From NCBI RefSeq assembly GCF_030272615.1, contig NC_081414.1:913829648-913893647 (forward strand): a stretch of DNA of 64,000 nt, given 5' to 3'. Positions within the stretch are counted from its first letter, which is position 1. Every line of letters starts with the position of its first letter. The notes beneath the pieces were generated by a model. The model made no database searches, was not told where the DNA came from, and worked only from the letters and a program-made list of their open reading frames with translations. Positions 1-11,418 of this stretch are shown piece by piece. The stretch is from Cryptomeria japonica (Eukaryota; Streptophyta; Pinopsida; Cupressales; Cupressaceae). The position numbers were made by a program, and so were the translations under genes.

Positions 1-214
1 AGACAAGGTTATTAATCTTAAGAGATATTCTTGTATGTGTATGAGAATATGAGAATACGAGTACGATTATGAGAATACAAGTACAAGGAAAAGATTATGA
101 GAATATTCCTTTAGGGTTAGGGTTATTCTTTGTTAGCTAATTTTGTATATTGCCCTAAAATTGCATGTTATAGGTGACTGAAATGCATAAGGGATTGCAA
201 TGGTGTTGTACTAT

Positions 215-345
215 TTTATTGGATAACAAGAAAAGATTGGATGAGTGTGTTTTGTGGATGTAGCCCATCTTGGGTGAACCACGTTAAATCTCTGTATTAT
301 TTGTGTTGTGTATTTTTCTTCATCTTTAGTATATTTGAATTTGCA
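215..345 (+). repeat. LTR-like fragment (Ty1/copia type)
   Basis: The text around 260-300 (a GTAGCCCATCTTGGGTGAAC core followed by CACGTTAAATCTC) matches the conserved late-LTR phrase seen in many plant copia elements (…gaaccacgttaaatc…). There is no partner LTR, primer site or target duplication, so the ends are guessed. Confidence 0.3.
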
Positions 346-1379
346 TATAATTGTTAATTTGTGCTTACTCTGAAATTGTCAAACCCCAATAGTAAGTAGT
401 CCAATCACAAACCCTACTTGTCTCCTACCCCCAAAATGATAGTAAATCATAATAATTCACATTGATTCCTAAGTGTACCTCAACAAAAAATTGTTGTACA
501 AAATATAATGAAATTTGTTTGTTATTTGGATAACAACCATGTGTGGAAAGAAATTATTCAAGATATATCAATAGGGCCATCCTAGGTCATATGCATCTAG
601 TGTCCTAATATCCCCTCGCCTAAGATCTACCACCATACTTTGGAAGAAATTCTATATTGATAGTTTTTTGCTAACACGATACTACTTTGTATTTGGATGA
701 ACATCATGAGTGAGAGCTTGCCACACTTAGGCAAGAATGATGACTAAATTATCATTAGAAAATTTCTATATGCCCCCTAATGCGTATATAATATGATATA
801 AACTACCTAAAACACTCCCACAATTATACCTATATGCCCTTGTAGTCAAAGGGTCAGCTAACATCAATCTCAATATTTGAATTTCTACATCTATATTTGT
901 CCAAAGACCATATGTCATATTGACCCCAAATATACATTGAGAAAAAGGTGCCTCAACCTTGCATTTACATGAGGTTACTATTTATAGTATGTTTTAATTT
1001 GAGCATGAAATGGTGTGAAAATATCCCCAAAGCTTCCAGTTGGCTAGACAAGCATGTCAGTAAAATTTTGTCTCAAGTTCATAACTAGTTTTGAAGATAT
1101 TAAAGTTTCCATGTTTGAAGGGTGCGATTAAAGGTTTAAATTTAATTTTGATGAATTTAGACCCTCCAAAATGCCCTAAAAAGTGGGTGTATCTAGTGTA
1201 GTGGGTTACGAGGTGATAGAGAACTTCCCAAGTTTTCGATGCATCATACGGTTCATCAATTAGACACCCAGTTCACAAGTTATGGCCTCTGAAAGTTTGG
1301 ACTCCTGAAATAGGAAATATAAAATGCATTAGACACATAAATGAGTTGTAAAAGGGAGGAAAATGTGTTGATGTGTGTT

Positions 1380-1745
1380 TTGACATGTCACATGGCATCA
1401 TGAATGGAGATAAGGATGGCTCTACTTTATTAGGTGGTTTTAGCCCTTGGTTTTGTAATAATATTTGACGGTTTCTTGTATTGTATCTCCTATATATGAG
1501 TTGCGTGAGATAGAGGTTTTGTGTAAGAGGATTTTGGCTATTGAGTTACCTTTGAATCTTTGATTAGTGGTACTCCTATGAAGATCTTTCTATGCAAGTA
1601 TGTTGTAATATGTTATTGATCACTAAATAATATATTGAGCTGCTTTTGGAGTGTAGGGTTTTTCTCCCGAAAGAGTTCCCCACGTAAATCACTTTGTAGT
1701 GGTATGCATGATATTATGTTTATTTTTGTAATTTTCTATAACTAT
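1380..1745 (+). repeat. LTR-like fragment with TATA box (Ty1/copia type)
   Basis: A TATA-like CCTATATATGAG at about 1488-1499 is followed some 150 bases later by a phrase near 1655-1690 (GGGTTTTTCTCCCGAAAGAG then CCCCACGTAAATC). That order (promoter, transcribed part, CCCGA…CCACGTAAATC near the LTR end) is typical of plant Ty1/copia LTRs. No primer site follows, so this is a fragment or solo LTR with unclear borders. Confidence 0.35.
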
Positions 1746-2529
1746 TATAATGATCTATAAAAGTTTTTCATTATGCTCGTCTCAAGGTTAGTGCATGAGA
1801 TTGTTCTGCTACTTAACTTCCTTACAATATACAGAAAAATAAATTATCTTAATTTTTAAATTTAATGGAAATTCCTAGTCTACATATATAATTTTCTATT
1901 TAGTATGTAAACAATTGTGCGTACATGAGGCAACCAAAATACTACCATAAGAAGTTTGACATATTTATTTATTTATTTATTTTTTGTGAAATCTTTAAGT
2001 CTAGACATTTTTTTATTGAAATAAAAAATAGAGACAAAGAGTGAACACTATCCTACATGTCCTAAATTTCTTTGCAATATCATCTAGAAATATTTCTTTT
2101 GATGTAAAAATAGTACATACAACTTCCTGTAATATCATTTCGAAAATTCAAGTGAATAAAGATTTTTTCTTTACTATTACAAATTGAAATAGAGAAATTC
2201 AATTTATTTAAATAAATTTATCAATTCACACATGTGAACATGTATGCAAAATAATCCAACACAAGGGCAATAATTTTATATAAATCTAACATGTTCACAA
2301 AATAATGAATTCAATACACATGTACATCAAGTATAAGTTTTAAAACACATGTAAATCAAGTATAATGAATTTATACTCAAAATTTATGGAAATGACCTCT
2401 CAGACTCAATGGTAAGGTCAAAATTGCAATAGGATGCCCCCAAATTGTGCAACTCCCCAGATCTGCCTCTTGACCTCCTTAAAAAATGCAATAAAATCTC
2501 TCCAATGGCTATACAATGGTGCTCCAACC

Positions 2530-2541
2530 GCTTTGATACCA
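2530..2541 (-). other. Primer-binding site, tRNA-iMet type
   Basis: The minus strand reads TGGTATCAAAGC directly after the LTR at 2542-3026. This is one base off the initiator-methionine primer site (TGGTATCAGAGC) used by most plant LTR elements, and it fixes the orientation of the element as minus. Confidence 0.65.
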
Positions 2542-3026
2542 TGTGAGATTATGCTTGAAGCAACCAAGATCAAAGAGACCAAAAGATAGAACAATAAAAA
2601 AAGAGACAAAATATTTGATGAGAATAAACTGTATTCTAATCAAGATGCAAAATACTAATCAACTGGATCATTAAAATTATATACAATATAGATGAGCCTT
2701 CTTATAAAGGCAAGACTAAGAGACAGGAGAGAACACAAAGATCACATGTGGCTCAATGAGATGAAAGGGTAGGTAGGAGAAATAATAAAATATTCCACAT
2801 GAGGTGGATCACCCACTGAAGGTGGAATTATCATCTCACAATAAGTGGATACGATAAAGTAACAACAATATCACACCATAAAAGGTGGAATTTCTCCTAC
2901 ATACACACTCCCAATGTATGCACATCTCTAAGTGTATCATATGCAATCTGCGATGTTATGCATTTACCTAAGTCAACTTAAGTAATGTGTAATTATATCC
3001 TATATGAATAAATAATTACACCAACA
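2542..3026 (-). repeat. LTR of a truncated Ty1/copia-like element
   Basis: This 485-bp block on the minus strand starts TGTTGGTGTAATTATTTATT and ends …ATCTCACA, with the TG…CA ends expected of an LTR, and is followed at once by a primer-binding site. A TATA motif (minus TTTATAAG, plus 2701-2708) lies about two thirds into the LTR. I find no second copy to the left within the window, so the element is truncated or its other LTR lies outside. Confidence 0.6.
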
Positions 3027-3450
3027 ATAAGGGGTATTTATTTCCTTAGAAGAGAGGACTTATAGAGGACAACACATAAATTTTTAAATTTTTAATTAGC
3101 TAATTAGGGTAACCATTGCAATCGACATCACTTCCTTAATTTTGAGCAGTGTGCTCAAAATTATGTTACTTGAGGTGTTTGATGAAGGATCATCTTAGAC
3201 GCTGGGAAATATTGCATCACTCAAAAATATTTTCTTTCAAAATTTATTTTTTGCATGTCTTTAATCATTTTTCAATCATCATGTACACTAATTGCAAAGA
3301 CATATATTATGGTTCCACTAAAATGTAAATATATTTAAATTAATATCTATTAGAGATATTGTGTGTTCAAACATACGTGTAATACATCTAATTTTTTAAA
3401 ATGATTTTTAATACAAAAGGAAATCATTTAGGACTTAGAAAGGAACCTAT
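3027..3450. other. Unassigned AT-rich spacer
   Basis: I see no gene, repeat or motif beyond AT-rich sequence between the copia LTR and the TIR element. Confidence 0.5.
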
Positions 3451-3477
3451 TATAGGGTAAGTGCACCAAGATGGTGA
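3451..3477 (+). repeat. Left terminal inverted repeat
   Basis: 27 bp, starting TATAGGGTAAGTGCACCAAG and ending ATGGTGA. It is an exact reverse complement of 7436-7462. Confidence 0.85.
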
Positions 3478-4440
3478 GCAAAAAGGGGGGTATAAGTGGC
3501 CACTGTTTTTCTTCTTCTTAACATAAGTAAACTTGAACTTCAAAGAGATATTTGAAGGTCACGCACTCAAAACTAGGAGTTGAGAAAAGAATAAGAATTG
3601 TAGTAATCTGAATCTAGTTTCTAAACTACTAAAGTGTTTTAAAACTGGATAAGAATAAGAGGGTCAAACCTCTCTTGCACGAAAAACTGTTCTTGATTTT
3701 TCAGAAAAAAACATAACATAGTTGTTTTCGTGAGCTACACAAAATATATAGTTAGATTTAGTATTTTGCAAAACCCTTTGGTAGGATGATAGGTAAGATT
3801 GAGATCTATAAGTTGTGTATTTTTTTTGTAATTTTTTGTTGAGTAATTTTTTTTTATGATTTTTTGAAATGACCACATTCTGAAAATTTGGTACCTATTT
3901 GTGCATTGGGCATAACTTGCATGAAAATAATCGAAAATGAAAAATTATTTTGTTTAAAATTGTATAGAATATAGTGTAGAACAATAAGATATAATTTATT
4001 TTGAGTTTGGTCAAGTATATCAAAAGTTATTAAAAAAATGGTAGATGTATGTCTGTGAGGACTGTCAAGGCACTGGTAAAGAAAATTAAAGTTTACTATG
4101 CTAATGTTGTCCAAAAATAGAAAAAATTATATGGTCAGAAAGATGAGAAGACGTGTGAGATTATGGTGGTAATTTTAGAGGCACCCTTTTGATTATTTGT
4201 AAACCTTATGATGATGAAGTTGAGAAATCATGTTGGAAGATGAAAAACGTGTAAAGGGACAAAAATGGAGGGAAAATGGGCTTGCAAGCTTTAGGGTCAT
4301 TTTCCAACCCTCTTACCAAGCCAAAACTTTCACAAGTTCTAATGTGCAAGATAACCCACTCGGGTTTTGAAAAACAAAAAGTACCATTCATAGTTCTATG
4401 TAACCCGTACGAGTTATGTAGAACTAAAACCATCATTTTT

Positions 4441-4650
4441 TCACAAAACCCGCACGGGTTATGAAAAACAATCATTTTGAGTTTCACAAAACTAGTACAG
4501 GTAAATGAAAAACATCATTTTGAGTTTCACCAAACCCGTACGAGTTATAAAAAATTATCATTTTGAGTTTCACAAAACTAGTACGGGTTATGAAAAACAT
4601 AATTTTGAGTTTCACAAAACCCGTACGGGTTATGAAAACATCAAAATGTA
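4441..4650. repeat. Tandem repeat of about 43 bp with a central palindrome
   Basis: Five imperfect units share the frame CACAAAAC…GGGTTATGAAAAAC followed by ATCATTTTGAGTTTCAC. The core alternates between the perfect palindrome ACCCGTACGGGT and a half-destroyed ACTAGTACGGGT, with some CpG decay. Looser copies lie at 4355-4415, and one lies near 7301 in the opposite arm of the TIR element. Repeated subterminal motifs of this kind are where transposases bind in several DNA transposon families; that role here is inference. Confidence 0.75.
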
Positions 4651-4731
4651 TGTTTGTAAACTTAGCATTTACTACACATATGTATAGACATACATATTTA
4701 ATATGTGTTTATGTATGTATATATGCATATT

Positions 4732-4734
<3 letters not shown>

Positions 4735-4807
<73 letters not shown>

Positions 4808-5211
4808 TCTCCCTCTTCGTCTCCCTCTCCCTCTCTCCCAATCTCCTCTCCCTCTCCCCCTCTCCTTATCCTATTCTCTCCCTTTATTCTTACCCCCTAG
4901 TAGCTATCTTACCCCCTCTCCCCCTACTCTCCCTCTAGCTGTCTCTCTCGCCCCCTCTCCTTATCTTATCCCCTTTCCCTATCTCTCTCACTCTCTTCCT
5001 ATCCACTTCTCTCTCTATCTCTAACACTCTCTCCCTCCTCCTCTCCTTATCTTATTCTATCACTCTCTTCTTACCCCCTATTCTCTCTCTCTCTCTTAAT
5101 CTTGTTCTCACCCTCTCTCCCTTCTCTTTCTTTCCCTATCTCTCTCCCTCTCTTCCTATCCCCTTCTCTCTTTGTCTTTAACTCTCTCTCTCTAAATCTC
5201 TCCTCTCCCTA

Positions 5212-5265
<54 letters not shown>

Positions 5266-5629
5266 TACTATTCTCACCGTCTATCCCTTCTCTTTCTTTC
5301 CCTATCTTTCTCACTCTCTTCCTATCTCCTTCTTTCTTTGTCTCTAACTCTCTCTCTCCCTCCCCCTCTCCTTATCCTATTCTATCCCTCTTCTGACCCC
5401 CTACTCTCTCTCTCTCTCTCTCTCACACCCCCTCTCCTTACCCTATTCTCTCTCTCTCACAATCCTATTCTCTCTCTCTCAATCCTATTCTCACCTTCTC
5501 TCCCTTCTCTTTCTTTCCTTATCTTTGTCCCTCTCTTCCTATCCCCTTCTCTCTCTGTCTCTAACTCTCTCTCCCTCCCCCTCACCTTATCCTATTCTAT
5601 CCCTCTCTTCCTACCCCCCCCTCTCTCTC
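4735..5629. repeat. CT microsatellites and CT-rich degenerate array
   Basis: Perfect (CT)35 at 4735-4804 and (CT)22 at 5219-5262 sit in almost 900 bases of pyrimidine-only or near pyrimidine-only text with recurring phrases such as CTCTCCTTATCCTATTCT and TTCTCTTTCTTTCCCTATCT. The recurrence suggests repeated duplication of roughly 100-200-bp blocks besides slippage. It is not coding: the apparent Leu-Ser ORFs simply read the CT repeat. Confidence 0.9.
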
Positions 5630-7092
5630 TATTGGCATATGTGCAGAGTTTGAGGACATGATGGAATTGTATGTTGTCATTGATGTCAATATGTTGAAGT
5701 ATGAATTGGTATATTGAAGTAAGCAAACTCGCAAGTGAACCGGTATGATGGTATGACTCGATATATACAACAAGTGAACCAGTATGTTGAAGTGTGAACC
5801 GGTATATGCAAAGTTTGTATCGGGGTTTCATTTGATATGACTACTGGTTGGTTGTCTCAGCTTCAGGGTTTCCGATTGATGCGTTCCAAGTCTGTGTGAT
5901 TCAACTAACGACATCTTGTGATGAGTTAGCATTGAAATGAAGATTAGACCGCGTTACCACATCAGCCTTATGCGCGTGAAGGATCTCCTTGAGGATCTTG
6001 CATGAAGAAGATTGATTCTATCTACTTCGGGAATGTGAAAAATCTTAGTAACGGTGGAGAGTGCGTTATGCGTTATCAGCTTCCAGAAGCGGTGAAGAAC
6101 GGACGATGGAGAACGTCTTGAGGTTTGTTAAAGATTGTTTTACCCTATGTAATGTGTTTAAACAACCAGGATTGGATCAACTGCATTATTAACCTAGATG
6201 CTTAGGGTTTTAGGTTTTGGCCACCGACATAATTGTTGTCTATAAGGTCGATGATGATTTTCATTTGAAGTTGTTGGCAAATGAATGTATGTGAGGCGAT
6301 TCTTGCCAGACCCAAGGAGTAAGAAGAGATTTGTATAGTGTGATTGCAGATGTAAAGAAATTGAAGCGGATTTGCCTTGGCATTGAGTGCTATTATCAGA
6401 TCAGTGTATTACCTGTTGACTTCTAACCATTTCAGCAGTTGGAAAATCCCTTTACCGGGTAGCTTTAATAGGATTTTTGTAAATCCTTTAACAGGGTGAC
6501 TCAAAATCATTGAGTTCTTCAAATCCTCTTACAAGGTAACCTTTAATAGGGTTTTAACCTCTAACCGGGTATTTAGCCATCCCTTAACCAAGTGATCCCT
6601 AGCAGGATCGGTTCCTAGCAGAACCAGTTGTAAAGTCTTTAACCGGACTAGGCTCCTAACATAGTGAACTTCAGAAGAGTTCAAGAACAACTTGTGGGTA
6701 TTCATCCCCATCGTGGTTTTTCCCAGTTGGGTTTCCACGTGAAAAAATAGTGTGTTATGTGTGATGCTTTTTCATGTGATGTTTTAGTGTTTTCTGTTAA
6801 GCGGTAATGCAAGCTGATCCAATGGTCATTGTATTTCTGATGTATTACTTGCTTAAGCATATGGGTGAAGTTGAGATGAGATATTAGGTTTTGAGAAGAT
6901 CTAGATGTTATCGGTTTATGTCTTTTATAGTAATACTGTGTTTTAATGGTAGTGCCTTGATTTAGATTGGTGATATTGTTTACCAGTTAGTGCAGTCTTT
7001 GTAGTTTAAGTTGTTGAAGAAGTTTTTGTCTATACTGATTCACCCCCCCTCTCAATATCTGTTGAGTATTTATTGTTCATCATTATTCATCA
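5630..7092 (+). repeat. Solo LTR of a C-related (SIRE-like) family
   Basis: It starts TATTGGCATA, comparable to TATTGGCAT at the start of the right LTR of element C. It ends …CACCCCCCCTCTCAATATC… and finally TCATCA, comparable to CACCCCCCCTCTTAGTATTC…ATCA in C. It also shares with C the ladder of ACCGGGTA / AACAAGGT motifs (about 6440-6665). It is flanked by CTCTC on both sides (5625-5629 and 7093-7097), which fits a 5-bp target duplication but is weak evidence in a CT array. The CT tract clearly continues on both sides, so the LTR landed in it, and its interior was lost, presumably by LTR-LTR recombination. Confidence 0.7.
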
Positions 7093-7235
<143 letters not shown>

Positions 7236-7435
7236 CTTCCTCTTTGGTTCCTAGTTCTATGCAGAACTAAGGCCAAAACTTCTAGTTTTGCATAACTAGT
7301 ACGGGTTATGAGAAATTGTTCCTCAAAACCCAAAATTATTATTATTTTTTGGCTAGGATTTTTGTTACCAAGCCTTGCACGTTTTTGAAGTTCATAGAAC
7401 ACGCATGGTGTTACCAAGCCTAGCCACTTTTCTAT

Positions 7436-7462
7436 TCACCATCTTGGTGCACTTACCCTATA
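7436..7462 (-). repeat. Right terminal inverted repeat
   Basis: An exact 27-bp reverse complement of 3451-3477. Just inside it the two arms diverge, although both carry GTTCTATG…AACTA and ACGGGTTATG phrases. Confidence 0.85.
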
Positions 7463-8326
7463 CACAAATTTTAATTGTAAAGGATTATTTTTATGTTAAC
7501 AATGGATATTTATTCTAAGAGCATATTCCATACATGCTTATTTTTATCAAGTTTGGTTCATTTTAATTTAATTAGTCCATGTATAGTTGTTTGAATGATG
7601 AGAGACTAAACATTGAAATTTAACAAATCCCCAAATGTGTTTGTAAATATCACCTATTTTTAATTAAATGTAGAGTGTACACAAAAAGGTGAGTTAGTTC
7701 CAAATGATATAACTTTTCTTGATGATATTAATGAGCTCAAATTTTAGATTTGTACATCAAGTGTAGGTCCACACATATAGAGATTCTTATGCACACATAG
7801 AAGTGAACCAAGAAAATACGTAGTTAAATTTATAGGTTAGCAATAATAATTAGATGAGATGTAGAACTATGGTTCCTAGACGAATAGATTCTAACCACCT
7901 CCATAGTGACATATTCAAATTTAAACCTATGTACCTTAGAAATTCTAACCACCTCCCAAGTCATTTGTTTATCAGGTCTAAATTTGAGGAACCTGTAGGA
8001 TTTATTCTTCATTGCCATTATGGTTTTTAGATTTAATTTTTAAATTACCTTTGATATGATAGATTTACCTATAGTTATATTTGCATTTATTTGGGTTTCA
8101 TTTTCACATCTTGATTAGGGTTTGATCCTTTAATTTTTTATATCTATTTGATTCCATCTACCCACCCATAAAATATCCATGATCATGGATTCTCATATCT
8201 TATTTCCTTTAGCTTACTTGCATGTACATATAATTTTTTGTTTTTTTGATTTGTTCATATGTTTATTTTTTTTCATCCTTTCATCCTAAATACCCTCATA
8301 TATTTCTATATTTTGGATGAGGATGT
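7463..8326. other. Unassigned AT-rich target DNA left of element A
   Basis: I see no gene. TTCTAACCACCTCC occurs twice about 60 bases apart (7888 and 7945). The last five bases, GATGT (8322-8326), are the left target-site copy of element A; the right copy reads GATGC (60623-60627). Confidence 0.5.
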
Positions 8327-9033
8327 TGTTGGCCTATTGTCATTAATGTCATTGATGTGGCTTGGTTCGGCATGTATATTTTGGTTTAGTCTGACAGTTT
8401 TCTTTAGTATTTGTTTTATTATGCAATTTATGTATGCTTACTTCATGCATCTTTGAGGTCCAATATCTACTTTATCGAAAGGTATTTTGGGTCTGGTCCC
8501 ATCTGGATGTGATGAAGACATGTTCTACATGACAAATTTTGGATCCGGTCCTATCTAAATACATTGGAGGCATGTTCTACGAAGTTTTTGGGATCAAAAT
8601 TGAAGCCGACATCTTATGAAGACATTTGGCTATTATGTGTGGATATATTGGTCTCACCCCTTTCTGGTTGAGCTGACTTATCAGAATATTTGGTGTGGAT
8701 ATATATAACCATCAATTTTTCAAGTTAGAGACATGGTTGTTGAAAAATAACTATTGTGTACATATTGTATATGCAAATAACTTTGTAGATGTGAATGTTA
8801 TTATGTAGTGTATGTATAGTGAATGTAAAAATAGTTTGTGCACTTCGATGAAACTGTATTTCATGCATATGTTAGATGCAACTCTAACAATTCAATTTTG
8901 TATTTTGGTTGTAAACTACCATTCGACAATGAGCCTCTTGTATTTGGGCATAAGCCCTTTGGGTAGTGAGCCCCCACTGGCAGTGAGCCACCCCTTTGTA
9001 TTGTGTAACTAGTTACATATTGCACCATACTTG
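8327..9033 (+). repeat. Element A 5' LTR, first part
   Basis: It aligns with 59749-60450 of the 3' LTR. It contains an internal near-duplication at about 8490-8600 (phrases GGTCTGGTCCCATCTGGAT and GGATCCGGTCCTATCTAAAT, each followed by GACATGTTCTAC-like text). It is cut at ACTTG (9029-9033), the target duplication of element B, and resumes at 55052. Confidence 0.85.
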
Positions 9034-9105
9034 TGGTGCACTCATCGGTTATGAAAGACCTCAAAGAGATCAATCCAGACCGGGCAACAAGAGTAAACAC
9101 AATGG
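9034..9105 (-). repeat. Element B left LTR (3' LTR), outer fragment
   Basis: These 72 bases align with 54282-54353 of the right LTR. They end in AATGG (9101-9105), the target site of element C. The LTR continues at 24160. Confidence 0.9.
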
Positions 9106-10154
9106 TGTTGGCATTTTTGATGTTTATGTTGTGATTGTCATTGATGGACACACACTTGCATTGAGATCCTCTTTATATGTATGAGTTAGAGCACAACCGG
9201 TATTTGTTCCAACTGGTATGTTGTATTATAGTATTTAGACTATTGATGTTTTGCAGAATGTATTTCCCGGTCTGAAGTAACATATTGACCTAAAGTGGTA
9301 CGAGGGATTAAAGCGGCATAACACATTTCTACCAGTCTTCATTTTTGTCAAACCGGCAACCGACATTTTGTATGAACTGATAATACTTTGTGAGGAGTTA
9401 CCTCCCACCGATTGTTTGATGGTGTCAACTTTGTGAACCTAGGAAATTGTAATGTAATCCTATTGGACCAACATGAAATCAGTTTCCTTTATAAGGACAT
9501 CATGTCTAGGGTTTTAGGTTGTTGTTGTTATTGTTGTTGTGATAGTTGATATTGCGTCTAGGGTTTAAGGTGGTTGAGGAGTTGGAGAGATTATGAATGT
9601 GTAGAAGACTGAAGTAATGCTATAGTGTATTAAGAACGAGCTATCAAGGATCTAACCGAGCAGTCTGTGCTATTAGCTAGATCAAACACTTGTTGATTAC
9701 TCACATCTTTGACAAGTCTGTAGCCCTTAACCGGGTAGGCCCAAAAGCCTCTTGTAAATCCTCTAACAAGGTGGTTCACATCTATGGATCTAAAATCCTC
9801 TAGCAAGGTAGTCTTTAATCGGACTTATCTCCTAACAGAGATTGAGATTCTTAATAGGATCTGTTCTGGTAAAGAACATTGTAAGACCTTAACTGGTCTG
9901 GTTCCTATTCTGCAGATAGTTACTTGTGAGTTCCATCTCACCATGGTTTTTCCCATTTGGGTTTCCACATGAAAATATCTTGTGTTATGGTGTTTGTGCT
10001 ACTGTGGGTGAATGCGTTATTAGCTATTTGGTTTGCATGTTTGTTAACCGGTTTGTCTGTTAAACTGTTTTACCCGTTTACTGCTAGTGTTGCAAAGTGT
10101 TTAAGTGCAAAGTTTTTTGGCATACTAATTCACCCCCCCTCTTAGTATTGATCA
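9106..10154 (+). repeat. Element C 5' LTR
   Basis: It runs TGTTGGCATTTTTGATG to …TTAGTATTGATCA, 1,049 bp. Compared with the 3' LTR (1,092 bp) it lacks about 45 bp near 9425-9435. A ladder of short motifs (AACCGGGTAG, AACAAGGTGG, AGCAAGGTAG, AATCGGACT, AACAGAGATT, AACTGGTCTG) fills 9726-9905. A TATA motif TTTATAAGG lies at 9488-9496. Confidence 0.92.
9488..9496 (+). promoter_or_regulatory. TATA motif of element C 5' LTR
   Basis: TTTATAAGG occurs at the same place in the 3' LTR (23489-23497). Position in mid-LTR and conservation suit an RNA polymerase II TATA box that sets the start of the R region. Confidence 0.5.
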
Positions 10155-10156
10155 AT

Positions 10157-10168
10157 TGGTATCAGAGC
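10157..10168 (+). other. Element C primer-binding site (tRNA-iMet)
   Basis: TGGTATCAGAGC lies two bases after the LTR end. It is the perfect plant initiator-Met primer site. Confidence 0.92.
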
Positions 10169-11418
10169 CAACCTTTCTATAAGTTTAACCACTTGGAAAG
10201 AGATATGGGGGAATATACATTGAGGGAACTTACCCACTAGCTCACTCAGTCTGAGCAAGCCTATGATGATCTTATGGTCAAATACAAGGCATCTCAAGCA
10301 AAACGAAGAGAACATGCAGAAAAGCTGATGGAGCTATCTGACAATAGTTCTTCAGATGAAGCAGACATGGAAGCTGTAATTGCTGAAGTAAATAAGTTAA
10401 ATGAATCAAACTCCAACCTAAGAAAGGAGTTGGAAGGACTGACTATCCAGATGTGTCAAGAGCTTAAGAACCGGAGAAAAGTTGAAGACCTAGTGAAAGA
10501 AAGAGATCTTGAGATCTCCAAGCTAAAACAAGAGATGAGTGCCCTCAATGCTCAACTCCATGCAAGCAAGGTGGAAAAGGAAGACATGCAACGAGAACTG
10601 AACACTGCCATCTCTGAGAATGAAAACCTGTTGGAAACAAATGCTGCTATTTCCAAAGAACTCTTTGAGTCAAAGGAAATACTTGCTAAGTTCAACAAGA
10701 GTACTGTCAAGCTAGAGTAAAAGCTTGAATCTACCAAACCGGTCAAGAATACCAATGGACTTGGTTATTCTGGTAATGAGGAAGGTGAGACCTCTGGTAC
10801 AAATGCTGGAACACCAAAGAAACAACTGACATCAAAGGATAAAGGTAAGCAAAAGTTTAAACCTGTCTGTTTCAACTGTCTTAAAGAAGGATATACTGCA
10901 AATGTGTGTAGGAGTAAGGCTTACAATAATTTTCCTTATTTTCTAAATGATAAGCCTAGATCCTATAGATTTGATGGTAACTGTTATGCATGCAACAAGT
11001 ATGGGCATAGAGCATCTGAATGCAGGTCTGTTATGAATAACACTGAAATATATCCTCAGAGCACCCAAGGAGCTGGTCCTGAACCTTTAGTGAATCGAAA
11101 TCACAACCAGTTAAATGTCTTCAATCATCAGCCAAGAAGTGGTGGTTATCAAGCGACAACTGGATGGAGATCAAATTGTATGATCTGTCATGGTCATGGT
11201 CACACTGCTGCAACATGCAGAAGGAAGAATGGAAACATGAACAATGGAGCTTGGAGAGCACCTGGATTGGTCTGTTATCGCTGCAACAAACTAGGTCACA
11301 TTGCCAGATTCTATAGATCAAGAAAGGACATATCTGATGATATACCGGTCACTCCAGAAGGAGACATTGATGTTGACACCGTTCAAACGGATATGAACAA
11401 AACCTGGAAGAAGAAACC

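Larger units (their letters stand above)
1..2529. other. AT-rich flank with decayed LTR-like fragments
   Basis: I find no convincing gene here. Short ORFs are in compositionally ordinary AT-rich DNA and carry no domain. Two stretches resemble the 3' parts of Ty1/copia LTRs and are listed separately; the rest I cannot assign. The segment just left of 2530 should be the start of the interior of the minus-strand element whose primer site lies at 2530-2541, but I see no gag there, so that element is truncated or very decayed. Confidence 0.5.

Noticed and set aside
4563-5661. Leu-Ser repeat ORFs on the plus strand
   Set aside because: They only translate CT microsatellites; several frames are open at once and none has other content.
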